Positions 22,263 through 36,282 of a DNA stretch of 64,000 nucleotides are shown here, piece after piece (position 1 is the first letter of the stretch; the number at the start of each line of letters is the position of its first letter). Source of the DNA: Campylorhamphus procurvoides. Lineage: Eukaryota > Chordata > Aves > Passeriformes > Dendrocolaptidae. The translations under genes and the position numbers were made by a program. The DNA lies in NCBI GenBank assembly GCA_013396655.1, contig WBMV01006537.1, forward strand, positions 248,001 to 312,000, read 5' to 3'. The notes below the pieces were generated by a model, which saw only the letters and a list, made by a program, of their open reading frames with translations, was not told the DNA's origin and made no database searches.

Positions 22263-25200
22263 TTAGAAATGATGGTAACACATGGACCAGCTCCCCACAT
22301 CCTTCAGTCACATAATCCCACTGAGATCAGCAAATACTGATTTAACTTAAGCATCGATGACTTGACTATGTTCTTCCACTCAGAGCAAGCAAATGACTCA
22401 CAGCAGTTAGCTTGGCAAACAAAATCACGTTTTCCAGTCACAAATAATTAGTGATTAAGCTTTGATGATGCATTTGTTTATCATCTGTGATTCAAGGTAT
22501 GGTTTGTGCCATTAGATCTTAGCCTGGGATTTGTTCATGTGGTACCTCTCACACATATCACATTGTAAATATGTACATAGTAATTTGCTATTTATGCTGT
22601 GTGATGCTTAATTTACGTTGTGTTATTTCTACTGACTGTTTGGAATGCTCATTAGGTTTGGAAAAGATTAAGGCTAGAAACACAAATACCAATGCAAACG
22701 GAAGCTTGAACAAATATTTCTGGCATTTTCTCTTGCAAGAGATAGTTTACTGGTCAAAAATTATTCATGTTGTGTGAATAAATTTAGTCCTAAGAACACC
22801 AGAAGAAAGCAGATGTTCACAAGCAGTTTTTCTTATTCTTTCATAACTGATTTTTAGCTAAAAAACTACTCTGTGAGGGTGACAACATTTGAGTTTTTAC
22901 AATTTTGTAATTTGCACTTCAAGATAATTTCAAGAGGTAAATGTAAATTTTCTTCTTTTTAATAATTTTCTTCATACAGTCCAATCTCTTTCACTTCTTA
23001 CTCATCACTGTTTTCAGGACACGCAAATAAAATTTGAATATTTATGTATTGTCACTTGAAATTAGCTCTTCTCAATTATTACTTCACTTTCATAAAGAAG
23101 TGATAATGTGTCTTTGTGTAATTCAAGAACCAGCTGGTAGATTCTTGTCCTTCTTGCCTGATGTTAATTCAGCCAATGTTTTTGATGTGAGGAGAGCTGT
23201 ATTTGATGTTTGCTAATTTATTCTATGCAACTTGTCTATTATGGCACAGTGAATTTGGATGACTGCTACTTCAAAATGAATGTGGTGCACTCTCATATCA
23301 CTTGCTCCATCTAAATTATGTTCTTACAAAATCCTGTTTAAGTGATCATAGTGATTTCTCTTCCATTAGACATATATATTCATAAACACTGTGTGTTTTG
23401 TCTCTCTCCATTTTACAAAATTTCAAACTATTAAAGAAAGAAGACAGGAAGGTATGAAAACAAGGTTTTAAAATACTGCAATTGTGATTAAAGGAAATAA
23501 TGAAGTGCACCAGATATAGAAGATTTAAAATACAAGGGGGAAAGGAGAAAACTAATGCTTCCTGACATCAGGGTAATTAAGCATATCGTAGCCTGAAGAG
23601 ATGAACAGTGTAGGTTCATTACTTCAGCTTTATGGTTTTTTTCTAGCAGCCTCATTTTACCTTCTTGCTTCACAGTCAGTGAAGTCTTAATATGTTGATA
23701 ATTCGATATATTACTGATGGTGTCTCTGAAATGAAGACATTACTGCTTACTTCATCTTACTTACTCTGTTCAGTAAGATGAAAAGTGGCATAATCATTTA
23801 TTTAGTGAGAAGATAACAACAAAAATTCTCCTCTTACAGTAGTCTGATTTATGTGCTTGAGTTTGGTTTGGAGATGGGATTTCTGAAATATTTGCTCTGT
23901 TACTGAGTAGGCTTTTTCTCCAGCCTGCAGCCTGAATTGATGCTGTGAATTGGTCAGAAGAAGGAAATAAAAGGGTATGTATAAACTGTGAGATTTGGAA
24001 AAGCATGAAATTTTGTCAGCACTCCTTAAATTTGAACATTTTAGTACTTCGGGGGTCTCCCTTATTTTCTTTCTTTATCTTTTTTTATCTTCTCTCTCAC
24101 CTCCACTTTCTTTATCAACAATTTTGATTTTGTAGATGAGTGAGAATGATACAAATTTTAGGGATAAAGAATGATACATCAAAAATATTTTTAATTGCTT
24201 TTTTGGCGGTTCATAATAAAAAAGCAAACATTTCAAAATTGTTAATGCCTTTTCATGTTCAGTTACAAGAAATACTTTCTCTTTATTCTTCTATGTGACC
24301 ACTGTATTCATGGATTTGTGGATTCTGCAGTGGTCTTTATATTGGCTGTCAATTTGTTGGTCCCCCGATATCCATTTTCCTGAAATCCTCCTGAAAAGTC
24401 TCTTAGCGTTCAGACGGTGTGAAAGGAGAAGTGGTGGAGCAGGACTGCAGGACACCTAATAGTGGAATTCTGAATAAAAAGTTTAGTAAGTATGGAAACA
24501 CAAAGCCATTAAGTAAAATATTTTTACCAGGATTCATAATGTCTTATTTTAGCACAGCAAAATTATCAGTGGTATATTTATACCTTACATTGTCCCTTCT
24601 ATACAAGATGAGTAAAAAAGTGAGGTTTGTAGTAGTGCAAACCTTTGAGAAAGAAACAGAATAAGTATGTCTATTTTACTAAATAAAATAGAGCCAGGGA
24701 CCACTCTTTGTCCTTGAAGACAAGTGACACGAACTGACCAGCACTGAGTTTCCCATAGGTTCTATACATCAACCATCCAGGCCCAATACACTGTCTTTTT
24801 TTTTTTTTGAGAGCATTTTTGCCAATTCAGAGTTCTGAGGTGATGTGAATAGCTTGTCATGGTTTCTGACATAAATCTGGGAATGTGTGCTTCATGCCTT
24901 GGTGTTTGACATGTATATGAATCTGGGTATAAGTGGGTATAAATTTTAATATTGAAAGAGTGTGGAAAGAGTCTGTTTGGGTTACGTCTTGATAGTGGGT
25001 ACCTACATAGGGCATTTGCTCTGGCTCCAGCCCATGCACTAGGACAGTGATACTTATATGGTCTAAAAGTGTGTAGAGACTTTGGAAAATCAGCAGACAG
25101 TGTTTGAGCATACTTAAGTCTTCTCTCTGTCCCTTTTTATTCAGCAGGAGTTGTGTAGCCTGTAAGATGGTCCAAAAAACTACCTTCCTCCTAAGGTCTA

Positions 25201-28200
25201 TGTGAAGACACTGGAGTAAAAGTTTGATGTGTCTGATAGCAAAAAACACAGTGCTAAATGCCTTAGTGATCTACAGGACAGTCCCAGGAAGAGGCTTTTT
25301 AGTTAAAAATCCACTTTCCCATCTTCTGGGCCTCCTCAGCTTTCAACACTGCACATGGTTGTACCCAAAACTACTGGTGGCTAGGAGACCTCAGACACTG
25401 AACTTTCAGGTATTGTGTTTAATTTGCAGGGATTTTTCACTGGGCACTGTCTTTAGACGGAATTTGAACCTTTGCTCATTTGATACTGAACACTTTCTGA
25501 ATTGTTTTATGTAAAAAACTGTTGACTCATGAATGGAAAAGAAACATTTTTCTTGTACTTTGAATTACATTACCATGATCATTTTAATGGGTTTTTATAA
25601 TTTGCTTTAGGATTTAAAACAACTTAATTTTTTTTTTTGCTTTACATTCTTCTGAGGTTTATTGCAAGCGTATTTCAGTTCTGTCCCAATGTATTTTTAC
25701 CTAGCATGTTGTGGTTTTCCCCAAATTACCAACCAGCATGTGCCTCTGAGATCCCTTTTTTCATTAGAAGGGTTTCATTCCCTTAGCATAGCAATTAGGT
25801 TGATTATTTCCAAGTGTAGACAGATACAGTCATGATAATAGGGTTAATTACTTTTGCTGCATAAAAATGGTTTGGAGGGATTTGCCTAGGCACTAGTTGT
25901 GCCATTTGCCACAGCTGTATGTGGGTTTGGAAGTGCTGGACAATCTGATTAGGATGATGATTAATCTAGAGGAACTCTGGCAAGCACACAAAAGCCTTTG
26001 TATCTTGAAATATTTGGAGAGAATTACACATTCTGGTGTACTTGCCTCTTGGAAAACAATTGTCTCCAAGATGTCTTGAAAACAGGCGCACACTCAGCAG
26101 GGGATCTCCTAATCTGTTTGCGAGAAGCTTGCTGTGTACCTTAGAGTGGTCAAAGAAACTGCAGAATGTGCTAGACTTAATAATTCTTTGACCCACTTAT
26201 TTAATCATTTGGGTAAATAAGAGATTTAGAGAAAAATTGGGAAGTTGTAAAAAATCAATAGAGATAAACAGAAAGATTGTTCTGCGGACTGACGTTCTTG
26301 ATTGCAGAAAGACTGATAGGGTAACATAAGACTGAATAACAGAGGCTGAGACCTTGTTGGAAAGAAGCTGTGGGAAATTCTACTGCCTCTGACTTTTCTT
26401 GCTTGAGTTTCTGATAATGTTTGGTTGGAATTCATAGCTGTTCTTTTCTGAGATGAATCTTTCCAGGAGAAGCCCGTTCCAAATCACTGTAATCCATTGT
26501 GAAACCTAAGAGGGAATCTTCTCCAAATTACCATTGGGAAAAAAAAATGTACAGAAAGCTGAAAGAAAAAAAATCTCCAATAGCTGAAGACACCAAAAAT
26601 TTAAAACTGGCTTAAGTAATTCGGAAAACAAATATATTTTTTGCGTTAACACCATAATTATTCAAATGAGAGTTCAGGCAGAATATATGGAAGAGCAGAA
26701 TATTTGGGACAAATATTGATTGATTTAATGGAGAAAAAACATTAGGAGTGAATTTTTGAAGGTGGCTTATTTATGTGTGTGAAGTTTGCAATTTTCAAGA
26801 GAGTTCAAACGCAAGGGTACACACAGTAGAGCAAAAAAGACATTATTCAAAAACTTATCTTGGATGGCTCATGAAATATCAAGATATCAGTCTTGTGCCT
26901 TCCTTGCAACATTTAGATATATTACAGTTGACTCATCCCTTTTCTGAGCACTGACACCAAAAGCGAGAAAAAATCACAAATGTGATTGTCGCAAAGGATC
27001 ATTAAGGTTATCATCTGATCTCCTTTGAGTTTTAGACATAATTACTTGTTTTGTAAAAGCTTTCTACTTTAAAAACTGATTCTTTTCAATAATGCAATTT
27101 TTTGTCTTTTTTCTTCTTTTTTCCTTTTTCCCAAAGATATTCATTTATATCAGGGAAAACTGAAAGAATACTACAGTTATTATAAAAAATTGCCTTCTCA
27201 TTCAGTGGATGACCTTTCCAAGTGCTCTCCAAACTGGAACAAATGTTAAGACTGTTGAATTTCTCTAAAGTTCGTAATCCTCAAAAAGGAAATGAGACTG
27301 GCCAATTTAGCAGAAATTCATTGTAATTCTTATTATGTTTGGGGAGAATATTATAATAATATTCTAAAATAATGTAGTGCAGAAAACGGTATTATTAGAG
27401 ACTGAAGCATTGTCTTTGGGTGAGTGTGCCAGTCCATATTTCAAGAAACATCTGCAAGGTGGTGAGACAGTGTCATGCATAGGAAAAAGAGGCACTTGTA
27501 AGGCAATGCATTAAGAGGACTTGCAAACATGTCTCATCCTCCAAAACTGCCAGGGGAAGAATGAGTCCTGCTCTGTTTGGTGCAGAGTGTGTCCAGGAGC
27601 ATCACAGCTCTGAGCACACAGATATTACCTGATGTATGAGAACCATCAGGAGCAGAGCATGAGGCAGAGGTCTTCTGCCATTTACTACCTGCTGAAGTTA
27701 CTCCTGGAATGAACCCTGCTTCTTCTCGCCTTCAAAAATCTCAATGTCTCTCACTCATATTTTCCATTCTTACAAAATGACAATGGGTAATTGTTAAAAC
27801 TACTGGTGCAAAAATTGCTGCAAAGGGTTGTTTCCAAAGGCTCCGAATTTATCTGATTCAAACTTGGTCCTTTTTTTTTTTCTCCAAAGCTTTGTTGTCA
27901 TTGAGACACCTTCTTATTTTATCAGTCTTTCTCCATTTACTTTTTATGTTGTTCAAAAATAAGATTCTTTAAAATACAATATATGAAAAAGAATCTCTTT
28001 CCTCCAAATGAAACTGCCAAGCAATATTCTTCTCCATTTCTCTCACTCTTTTTTAATCACTCTGAGATTTCTGCCGTGCCTGACATGAAAATTAGTGTTA
28101 TTCTGCATCCATTCTGAATTTTATGCAGCACAATTTCATATGTATCTCAATGTTCAAATTGAATGTTCCTCTTCTGTCTTGACAATTTTTGTTTTGCATT

Positions 28201-28584
28201 TTTCTAAAAGACACAGATCCTGTAGTGACTAACTCCCTTTCAATGATATTTTGAACACCCACAGATTGCTTTAAAACCAATGGATGCTAAGCATTCAATA
28301 TCTCATTTTTTAAAGGCTAGAATATTAGGACTTTTTTTCTCTAAGTGCCAGCTGTAAGGGCAATGTGCCATATTAAATTTAAAATACCTTAAAATAACAA
28401 GTATCATGTGGCTAAATTCATCAAATGCATCACAATTATAGCATGCAATGTTTTGCAATTAGGTTAATTCAGCTTCCTTTGCTTTCATAAAATAGATCCA
28501 ATTTCTTTTGTTTTGGGAGAAAATTTTCAAATTTTTAGCTGTGTCTAAAGGCTGATGAAAATAGAATTATTTTTTTCACTTGTC
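22263..28584. other. AT-rich unique sequence, nothing recognised
   Basis: About 6.3 kb with no CR1 or LTR signature and no RNA gene. The longest frame is 130 codons on minus (24857-25249), with no recognisable motif. The part 22380-22700 is a mixed-composition, homeodomain-word-rich stretch that could be conserved non-coding DNA. There is a T-run at about 24797-24809. Confidence 0.5.
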
Positions 28585-28920
28585 TGTGCTGGTTTTGGCT
28601 GCAATAGACTTAATTTTCTTCACAGTATCTGGTATGAGGCTGTTTTTGATTTTTGTGCTGAAAACACTATTGATAACAGAGATATTTTTATTACTGCTGA
28701 TCAGTGCTTACACAACATCAAGGGCTTCCCTGACTCTCACACCACTCCACAGCAAACAGGCTGCTCAAGAATCCGGGATGGAACATAGCCAGGACAGCTG
28801 ACCCCAACCCACCAAAGGGATATCCCACACCATATGGCATCAGCATATAAAGCTGGGGGAAGAAGGGGACGACATTCAGAGTGATGGTGTCTGTCTTCCC
28901 AAGTAACTGTTATGTTATGG
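28585..28920 (+). mobile_element. Avian ERV LTR, 5' half (3'-truncated)
   Basis: It starts with TGTGCTGGTTTTGGCTGCAA and follows a familiar avian LTR family step by step: TTAATTTTCTTCACAG, GCTGAAAACA, TCAGTGCTTACACA, GGACAGCTGACCCCAACC, AAAGGGATATCCCACACC, CATATAAAGCTGGGGG and GTCTTCCCAAGTAACTGTTA. It then loses similarity. The R/U5 part with the expected ATTAAACTGTC-type motif is absent, so the copy is truncated or diverged at its 3' end. It is not followed by retroviral genes. Confidence 0.82.
28846..28852 (+). promoter_or_regulatory. TATA box of the LTR
   Basis: TATAAAG sits in the conserved CATATAAAGCTGGGGG context of this LTR family. It is directly visible; present activity is unknown. 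Confidence 0.6.
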
Positions 28921-31900
28921 AAAGCAAGTTGCTTAAAAATAGCAGCAGCTTGTTGGTCTGAAAGCATTTTTTCTGGAAATACAGAGCTGAGCAAGGATCT
29001 AGACTTGTCAAATGAGAGAGGAGTGAAAGGACAAAAGATATTCAGTAGGCAATAGGTGAGGTGGGTGAAAACAGAAAGAAGCATCCCTGCTGTCTAGGGA
29101 TGTGTCCTGTCAGTGTCTCAATTTCATTCCCTACGAGGAAGATCTCCAGAAATCTGCTCCTGACCTAAGGGTCACTGATATGACTGTGCTGGTTTGTGTA
29201 GTTATTAGGCCATGAGAAATCTGCATGCCTAGAAATGCCTTTTCTAGCACCAATCAGATAGGTTATGTATCCAAAGTGGTTTGCTGAGAAAGCAGCTGCA
29301 CTGACTAATCTACAAATACTTCCCATGGTGAGATACTACGACTTTCTTCTTCCTGTCCTCTGTTTATCAGAGGAGAAAGTTTAATTTTTCCAGTCAAGAT
29401 GCTTAACCCCCAAAAGACATGAATCAGCACCAATGGCATGGACCTTAACTTAATGAAAGCTGCCACCAGACCTTAGAAATTCTTATTTGCTCCAGCAAGA
29501 GCACTATTGTTTGAATCACTGTCATATGAGGGAATATAATAGGAGGAATTATAAAGCCAAGAGAATAGATGAAAATAACTTTTCAGGCTGAAGAATGGCC
29601 TTTAAAGCCGTTCAAGATTCTCCAACAAAATGAAGCAGAAATAAAAAAAGACTTTTACTACATCCGAATTGGGCTACGTTTTCAAAGAGAAGTTGCAGAG
29701 ACCAGAACTTTGATGTGTTGGCCTCTACCTTCTTTTTACTACCTGGAGAACTGGGAAGAAAATACATGGTTTAGTTTATCAGAAGAGAAGTTGTCCAGCA
29801 AAAAGAAATCAAGATTCCCTTTATCCATCTCCATTTGGAACAGACTCATTGCCCTTATCTCAACTGCTTTCCCTTTAAGCCCTTTACAATTTCAATAGCT
29901 GTATATACAATTATAGCAGCATAATGCAACATTATCTTCTGATTTCTAATAAGATATTTCTTTAATTATGTAATCTAATTATTTCCTTTGGCTTTTTGAC
30001 AATGCTTTAAGTTACTCTTAGGAAAAAATCTTGTAACTTACCAAAAAATAACATTTCGGGAAAAAAAATTCCTCATTTAAACATGACTAACCATGGCATT
30101 ATTTATCCCTACAGTCTAGATCTAGTCAAACAAAACAAACCAGCAAAAAACCAAACCAAACCAACAACAACAAGGAGGAGCTTTCCCAATAATATTCATC
30201 AGAAGGTATTCTCTATTTTACTGAAAATTTTCAAAATTAGGAATAGTTTGACTATGCCTATTTTTAAGTTCTCTGAAGTACTTCAATTTCATAGCACAGG
30301 GTTAAAATCAAAAAATGCTACTGTTCATTCTGCGCTTGTGTTAATATCCAACTGTTCACCAACAGCAGGGAATCTGACTTAGGGCATCTGACTTTGACCA
30401 TGTGATATTTTGCAAACTGAAATATTTTTCACCATAAAAGCAAACAGAAGTGGTAGCTGGATTCATGGAGTGAATATTGGTACATGCTGACATGCTTTAT
30501 CGCTTTGTAATTTTTCTGTCAATTTTCAAAGACTTCCAGCTTCAGTTCACATTGGTTTTTATTTTTCAGTCTTCTAATCACAGAAACTACTTGAAACATG
30601 GTGATCGTGAGGAGACCATTCTGCTCACCTCTGAAGAGAAATTAATGTCCTCTGCAGAAAATTCTTTGCTTTAAGAGTAAGCTCAAAATTTCATGGTTAA
30701 GAGCAAGTCAACACCAGTACGGTTTACCCTTCATGTGAAATTTGTCAAGGCCTGACCCCTCTCTTTATGTTACTTGCTAGGTGTTTTGCTCAGAAATAAT
30801 TGGTAAATTGCAGAAAAAGCACAAGCAAAAGTAATTTCAGTAGAGAACTTCCACAGTAGAGAAGTTTGTTGCTAAAAGAGGAGCTGTGTCTGGAACTGAC
30901 AGAAACAATCTTTATGCCTTTAGCTCTTGTCCTAAGAATTCATGGGAGAGAGGTGAAGTTCCATAAATAAATGCCTAAACACAGAATTCATTCAATCTGT
31001 CTTCGCTAGCATATTTTCTAGACTATAATCTCTTTATCTCTCCTGCACTCCCTCCAGACTGCAATGCTCTTCCTGGAAAGGCTTTCTAGAACTGTTCAAC
31101 ACTTCACACTACTCGTGCCAATGAAATAGATTATTTCCCTAAACAGAACAGAAGTTTTGTTGAAGGATTACAGAATTGTGCTTGTTGTGGAAGTTTAACA
31201 CAATTTTGATTCATCTGGAGTTTGTACTTCATGTCACTGGCAGATCTTACTCTGAAGAGGAGCTTTACAACTAAATGTTCTCCAGTTCATGTTAGTGCAT
31301 GCTTTGTTACATAAGTATAGAACTTCACATTTGTCCTTCTTGAATATCCTATGTTTTTTCAGCCCACTTTCGAAATTGTTAAAGTGACTTTGAATTCTGC
31401 CAGTGTCTAGGCAGTGTCTTTCTCCCATCTTGGTGTCTTTTGCAAATGTAATGAACATCCATTAACTCATAATAATTTCAGTAGGGAAAATACTCTGAAT
31501 GGTACTCTCTTGATGATAAATATATACAGAATGTCAGTAAATCAAATTTCACAGAAAACCAATAATTACACTACAGCACAGTTCAATAACTTCTGTATTA
31601 ATTTTTCTCTATCCAGTTACCATACCTTAACAGTTCTTGAGCTAAGAGTATTTTGCTCTCCTTTCCTTATATCTTATGAGGCATGGTAGAATTCATCACG
31701 TTCAAATTTAAATGTCTGTAGTGAAGATATCTTTTCACTTCATGTTGTCTTTATTGTTGGCACAGAGCAGGCTTTTTAAATACACAACTGCTTTTGTCTG
31801 TTCTGAATAACTTTCTTAAGATGATGTGAGTTGCTTTCAAGAATTTTTTTCTCAATTGACTCTAAAAAGTCAATTAAAAAACATTAAACTGAACATGGAT

Positions 31901-33935
31901 ATCTAGACTGAGTCTACATGTAGTCATATGAATTTTACCTACAGTCTCCCAAGTGTTACTGAAGTCAGATTACATCTGTCAACTGCCTTATTTATAGAGC
32001 CTCTCACAAAAATAACTTTGGTTTAATTGATTTAATTTACTTAAAAACAGAGACCTTCCAAAACCTGTTAAAATTGAATTAGTGGATTCAAAAGTACTTA
32101 TAATCTTGAAAAACATCTTAGGGCTGTTCCTGCAAGTATTTAGATAACTAATGACATAATTATGTATTAAGGACTCTTTACAGGTATGTCATGGTTCTTA
32201 AAAATAAATAGATTTTAAATTCTATTTAGCATGGCATATAGAATTAAGTACAAAAGAATAAAGGAATCAAGTAAAGTTTTCAAACTCAAATATTATTTCT
32301 CCCTCTCAGCAATGTAAAAGCAAAACACTGTGTAAATATTTGTTTCTTCTTTTTTTGTCTGTCCCTTTTGGCCTAACTTGTTTCTTGCCGCCAAAAAGCA
32401 TTTTCTTCCTTTATAGGGAAGGGAGAAGAGGTGGAAAGAAGAGTGAAAGCTTCACCTTTTAATTAATCCATAACACTGTTTTTCTCATAAAAACTAGTAT
32501 TAAAATTTTATGAGATATTTGTACTTCAAAAATAATAAAAATGTTTATTGTCAATATACAGAAAACCTTTATGCTGGCAAAGTACTGTGTCCTCTTTAGC
32601 TGCAGCAATTAATGTTTGAGGAAGTTGTATATTACCCTAGAGATTTGATGGCCTCAATACACTAGAAGAACAAGGCTTGTATCAGAAGTGACATGGTGTA
32701 TGAAACCAGATTATTTATCCAGTCAAAACAGACAAGGTTTCAGGAAGTTTCCCTTCTCACCCATTTTTATTATTATATTATTCTTAATTTTATCCATATA
32801 AGCAACAGGTAAATTTGTATGTGGTCCTGAAACAATACAGTTTTGAAAACTACACTCTTCAAAAGAGAATGGTTCTTGTGAAATTCATTATACTGAATAG
32901 GACGTAATGCATACTGTATAAAAATTTGGTTATAAATAAGACTTTGCTAATATACTTGGTGTCATAATTCACTTAGAGAAAGCTATATTTTATTTTTAAA
33001 GAGTGGAATGCATCTGAAAATAGCTATGAAAACTTTATTTCCATGAAACATAACATGCCACTAATTATAAATGCCTCCTAATATGAGAGATGCCAAAAGT
33101 TTTCCTTTCCGCTTCAGTGAATTGTAGTGGAATTTTTGAATCAATTACTACCATCCTAGAAAAAGCTGTAGTATTTTTTTTTTCATAGTGATATTACTAG
33201 AAACGATGAACATACATTTCCATCACATGATTTGAATAAGAGTCCTGTTCAATGAACATTTTTGAGATTGCAAGATTAAGCTCTAATATCTTTTTTAATT
33301 TAGTAGACTTTTTGAATTTAAATAAATGACATGACATGACAGACAGCAAAACAATCAAAGTAAAAATATCATTGAAAATCCGACTCATTGTGTGCTTTGT
33401 GAGTAATGACACTTTTGTACTGGGGCAAAGCCTCCATTCTCTATTTCATCACTGAGAATAACAGAAGCCTTTAAAAGCAACTTAGCCTAGACATCCATTA
33501 GTTGCCTAAATTTAGAGGAGATTAATTCCACTACAGCCTTTCTGTGTCTGCACTTCCACAGGAGAGGAGAAAATGCCATTTTCTACTGCCTTAATATTTG
33601 TACATATGAGAAGTGGGCAGGTCTCAGCTGAGAACAGCACACTGCTCTTCTGGAAGCAAAGAGGCACTTCAGGGAGCTTCAGGTAGCTAAGGTTTCTCAC
33701 TCTGTTTCCTCCAGGTGGTAATTGGTGTCTGCTGGAATTCTCCGTCTATTCTTACTTCTCTGAGCTTCCCCACAGGGAGAAAATACACAGATTCAGTTAT
33801 CTTTCTTTCTACAGACTCCTCTAGTGTCAAAACCCAACTCTTCAGAGTCTGGTACATAATCTGCTGCTTTATCCAAATTAAATACATTTTTTTTAAAAAG
33901 AATTCCCATAGTATCTTTTTCCCATTATCTTTCTC
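28921..33935. other. AT-rich unique sequence, nothing recognised
   Basis: About 5 kb without a recognised element. Frames at 29569-29898 (109 codons, plus) and 30083-30382 (99 codons, plus) have no known motif. An A/C-rich run lies at about 30127-30172. A word TGTGCTGGTTTGTG at 29187 resembles an LTR start, but no LTR body follows. Confidence 0.5.
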
Positions 33936-34203
33936 TTTCTGGTTTTGTGGGTTTGGGTTGTGTGGGGGTTTGTTTTTTTGTTTTTGGGGTTTTTTTGGTT
34001 GGTTGGTTTGGTTTGGTCTTTTGTTTGATTGGTTTGGATTTTTGCTTTTGTGGGATTTTTTTGTTTGGTTGGTTGGTGGGTTTTGTGGGTTTGGTTTTTG
34101 CCTTTTTTGTTGTTGGTTTTTTTGTATTTTGGGTTTTGGGGGTTTTGTTGTTTTTTCTTTTTTTGCTTTGTTTCATTGGGTTTTCTCTTTTTTTTTCCTT
34201 GTA
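33936..34203. repeat. Largest T/G-rich low-complexity island
   Basis: About 270 bp almost free of A and C on the plus strand. It contains GGTT/GGTTT runs and G-tracts at 33949-33951, 33955-33957, 33964-33968, 33986-33989, 34087-34089, 34131-34133 and 34138-34142. All plus frames and several minus frames stay open because stop codons need A. The 168-codon plus frame and the K/P/T/N-rich minus frames are composition artefacts. Confidence 0.9.
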
Positions 34204-35607
34204 TTTGTAAACATGATGTAACAAGTACAGAAATACTCATTTACCCAGCTTGTGAAGTACTTTTCAGTGTTTGAGCCTGCAGGAGTGCTACTAGTCATAA
34301 GTGCCTTATGATCTCCTAGGTGGATGTACACACTGCACACAGGGATCCATCTGGGAGTGCAGGAGATGTTACTGAGAGGAGGATGTTCTCATGTAAGATG
34401 TATTTTGAATAGCTACACTATCCCTGTGTTGTGAGCCTTGACTACTGCAGTTGCCAAGACAGCAAAAAATTGATAATGAAAGAAGATGGTTCTCATTTCT
34501 GAACAATATGATCTTCTAAAAACATTGCATATTCATTATTATTTTCAAAATTGCAAGCATTTCCTACACTTTATTCCTCTTCTGAATTTTTTTTCTTTAT
34601 GGGGCAATTTAGTGTTCAAGGCATTTGCATATTGCCAGATATCAGTTACCTATAAAACAAAAATATCATTTCTCTTGCGTATACTTTTTATGCTTTCCTC
34701 AGCGTGTTACCTAGGTTATTGCTGCATCTGAAACAGGCATGGAAATGGCAAGGCACCAAGTTACTTCACTGCTAGCATTTACTGACTGAAATTAGATTCA
34801 TACCAAGCAGAACGGAGAACAGGTTTTTAAGTTCAATCCATCCATTAATGTAGTCGAACAACTATGTGGTAAAAATCAATTATCTTCACTAATAATTCGT
34901 TCCCACAATCCAAAGACCTGATTCACATAGTAGTCAGGAAAATAATCAGCACAGACAACATAAATACTTGTGTATGAGTAAGAATAACTGAGTATGATTA
35001 ATAAAATAGATGCATTTACCTTTTTCTGTAGAGAATGTGCAGTTTTCCCTGTTATATATTTCTCAGAGGGAAAACAGACTACCCTGTGAGAATGAGGATT
35101 TGTAAACAGAAAATTGTTTAAAACCATTTTCTTTGCTGTACATGTGAATGAATTACAAAAATCCACAGTTTAATCTTATGTAGCTAAAAGTTTAAAACCC
35201 TGAAAGAGGCATACTCACCTAAAGGGCCCTGGGCCCCGGTAGGCTTTCAATTAAAAAGGCAAAATATTTCATGGGAGGGTAGCTCAAGTATTTGAGAAAC
35301 AATGAGTCAGGTGACAAGTTATTCCTCCATGAATATTTTAATTTTGGCTTGAGATGATCAGTGCAGAGCTGGTTTACCTCAAGAGATCCATAAGCCCAAG
35401 TGAATACAACAGCAACCTGCTGCAGGCAGCTGTGGCTGCTGCCAGGTTTCGGCTGGGTAATCTCCAGGGTCCCTCTCACTTCAGCCATTCTGCGCTTCTG
35501 TCTGTGCTTTCAGCATTTTGTACATTACAACTGTCACTCACCCAGAATGACTCTCAAAAAGCATCTGTTCTTGGCTGTAATACAACATGGCTGAAAGAAC
35601 TTAAGAT
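34204..35607. other. AT-rich unique sequence, nothing recognised
   Basis: No supported gene or repeat. Overlapping frames around 35219-35611 on both strands lie in a slightly GC-richer stretch and show no known motif. Confidence 0.5.
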
Positions 35608-36282
35608 GTGAAATGCTACCGGCTTGGGGCAGAATGGCTGGCAAGTTGCCCAGAGGAAAAGGAGCTGGAACTGAGCTAGCAGTGTGCTCAGGTGGCCAAT
35701 AAGGTGAATGGCATCCTGGCTTGTATCAGAAACAGTGTGGCTAGCAGGACAAGGGCAGTGATTATCTCCCTCTACCTAGCACTGGTAAGGCCACCTACAT
35801 TTTGAGTCCCTCACTTCAAGAAGGACTTTGGCGTGCTGGAGCATGTCCAGAGAAGGGCAACAGAGCCAATGAAGGGTTTGGAACATAAGTCTTATGAGGA
35901 GCATCTGAGGGGAGACGGGGTTGTTTAGTCTGCAGAAAAGGAGGCTTGGGTGGGGAGCCTTATTGCTCTCTGAAATGTGGGTGTAGCCAGGTGGGAGTCA
36001 TTCTTTCCTCCCGGATACGAAGTGATAGGACAAGAGGAAGAAGGCTCATGTTGTCCCAGAAGTGGTTTCAGCTGGATATTAGGAAAAATTTCTCCACTAA
36101 AAGGCAGGTCAAGAATTGGAACAGACTGCTCATGTAAGTGGTGAAATTCCCGTCCCTGGAAATGTTCAATAAACATGTAGATGTGACACTTAGAGACATG
36201 GTTTAGTGGTGGACTTAGCAGTGCTGGGTCAAAGGTTGGACTCAATGGTCTGCTCCAACCTTAATAATTCTATGATTCTGTA
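35608..36282 (+). mobile_element. CR1 LINE, 5'-truncated, plus strand
   Basis: It starts within CR1 ORF2 (a GCTTGGGGCAGAATGGCTGG segment, then CCCAGAGGAAAAGGAGCTGG) and runs through the ATTATCTCCCTCTACCTAGC and AGCATGTCCAGAGAAGGGCA landmarks. The 3' UTR (GGACTCAATGGTCTGCTCCA) leads to ATTCTATG (36267-36274) and a diverged second copy ATTCTGTA. The frame is broken repeatedly. A plus frame at 35946-36137 covers the CR1 segment with WFQLDIRKNFSTKRQ. Confidence 0.93.

Noticed and set aside
24857..25249. 130-codon minus-strand frame
   Set aside because: No motif, no flanking signals, and composition typical of chance frames.
28737..29084. 115-codon minus-strand frame
   Set aside because: Most of it is the antisense of the LTR at 28585-28920.
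29183..29360. LTR start because of the word TGTGCTGGTTTGTG
   Set aside because: The following sequence does not match the LTR families seen elsewhere and no TATA or poly(A) pair follows.
33715..34221. 168-codon plus-strand open frame, the longest in the window
   Set aside because: It lies on the T/G-rich island; stop codons need A, so the frame is open by composition. The product is a run of F, G, L, V and W.
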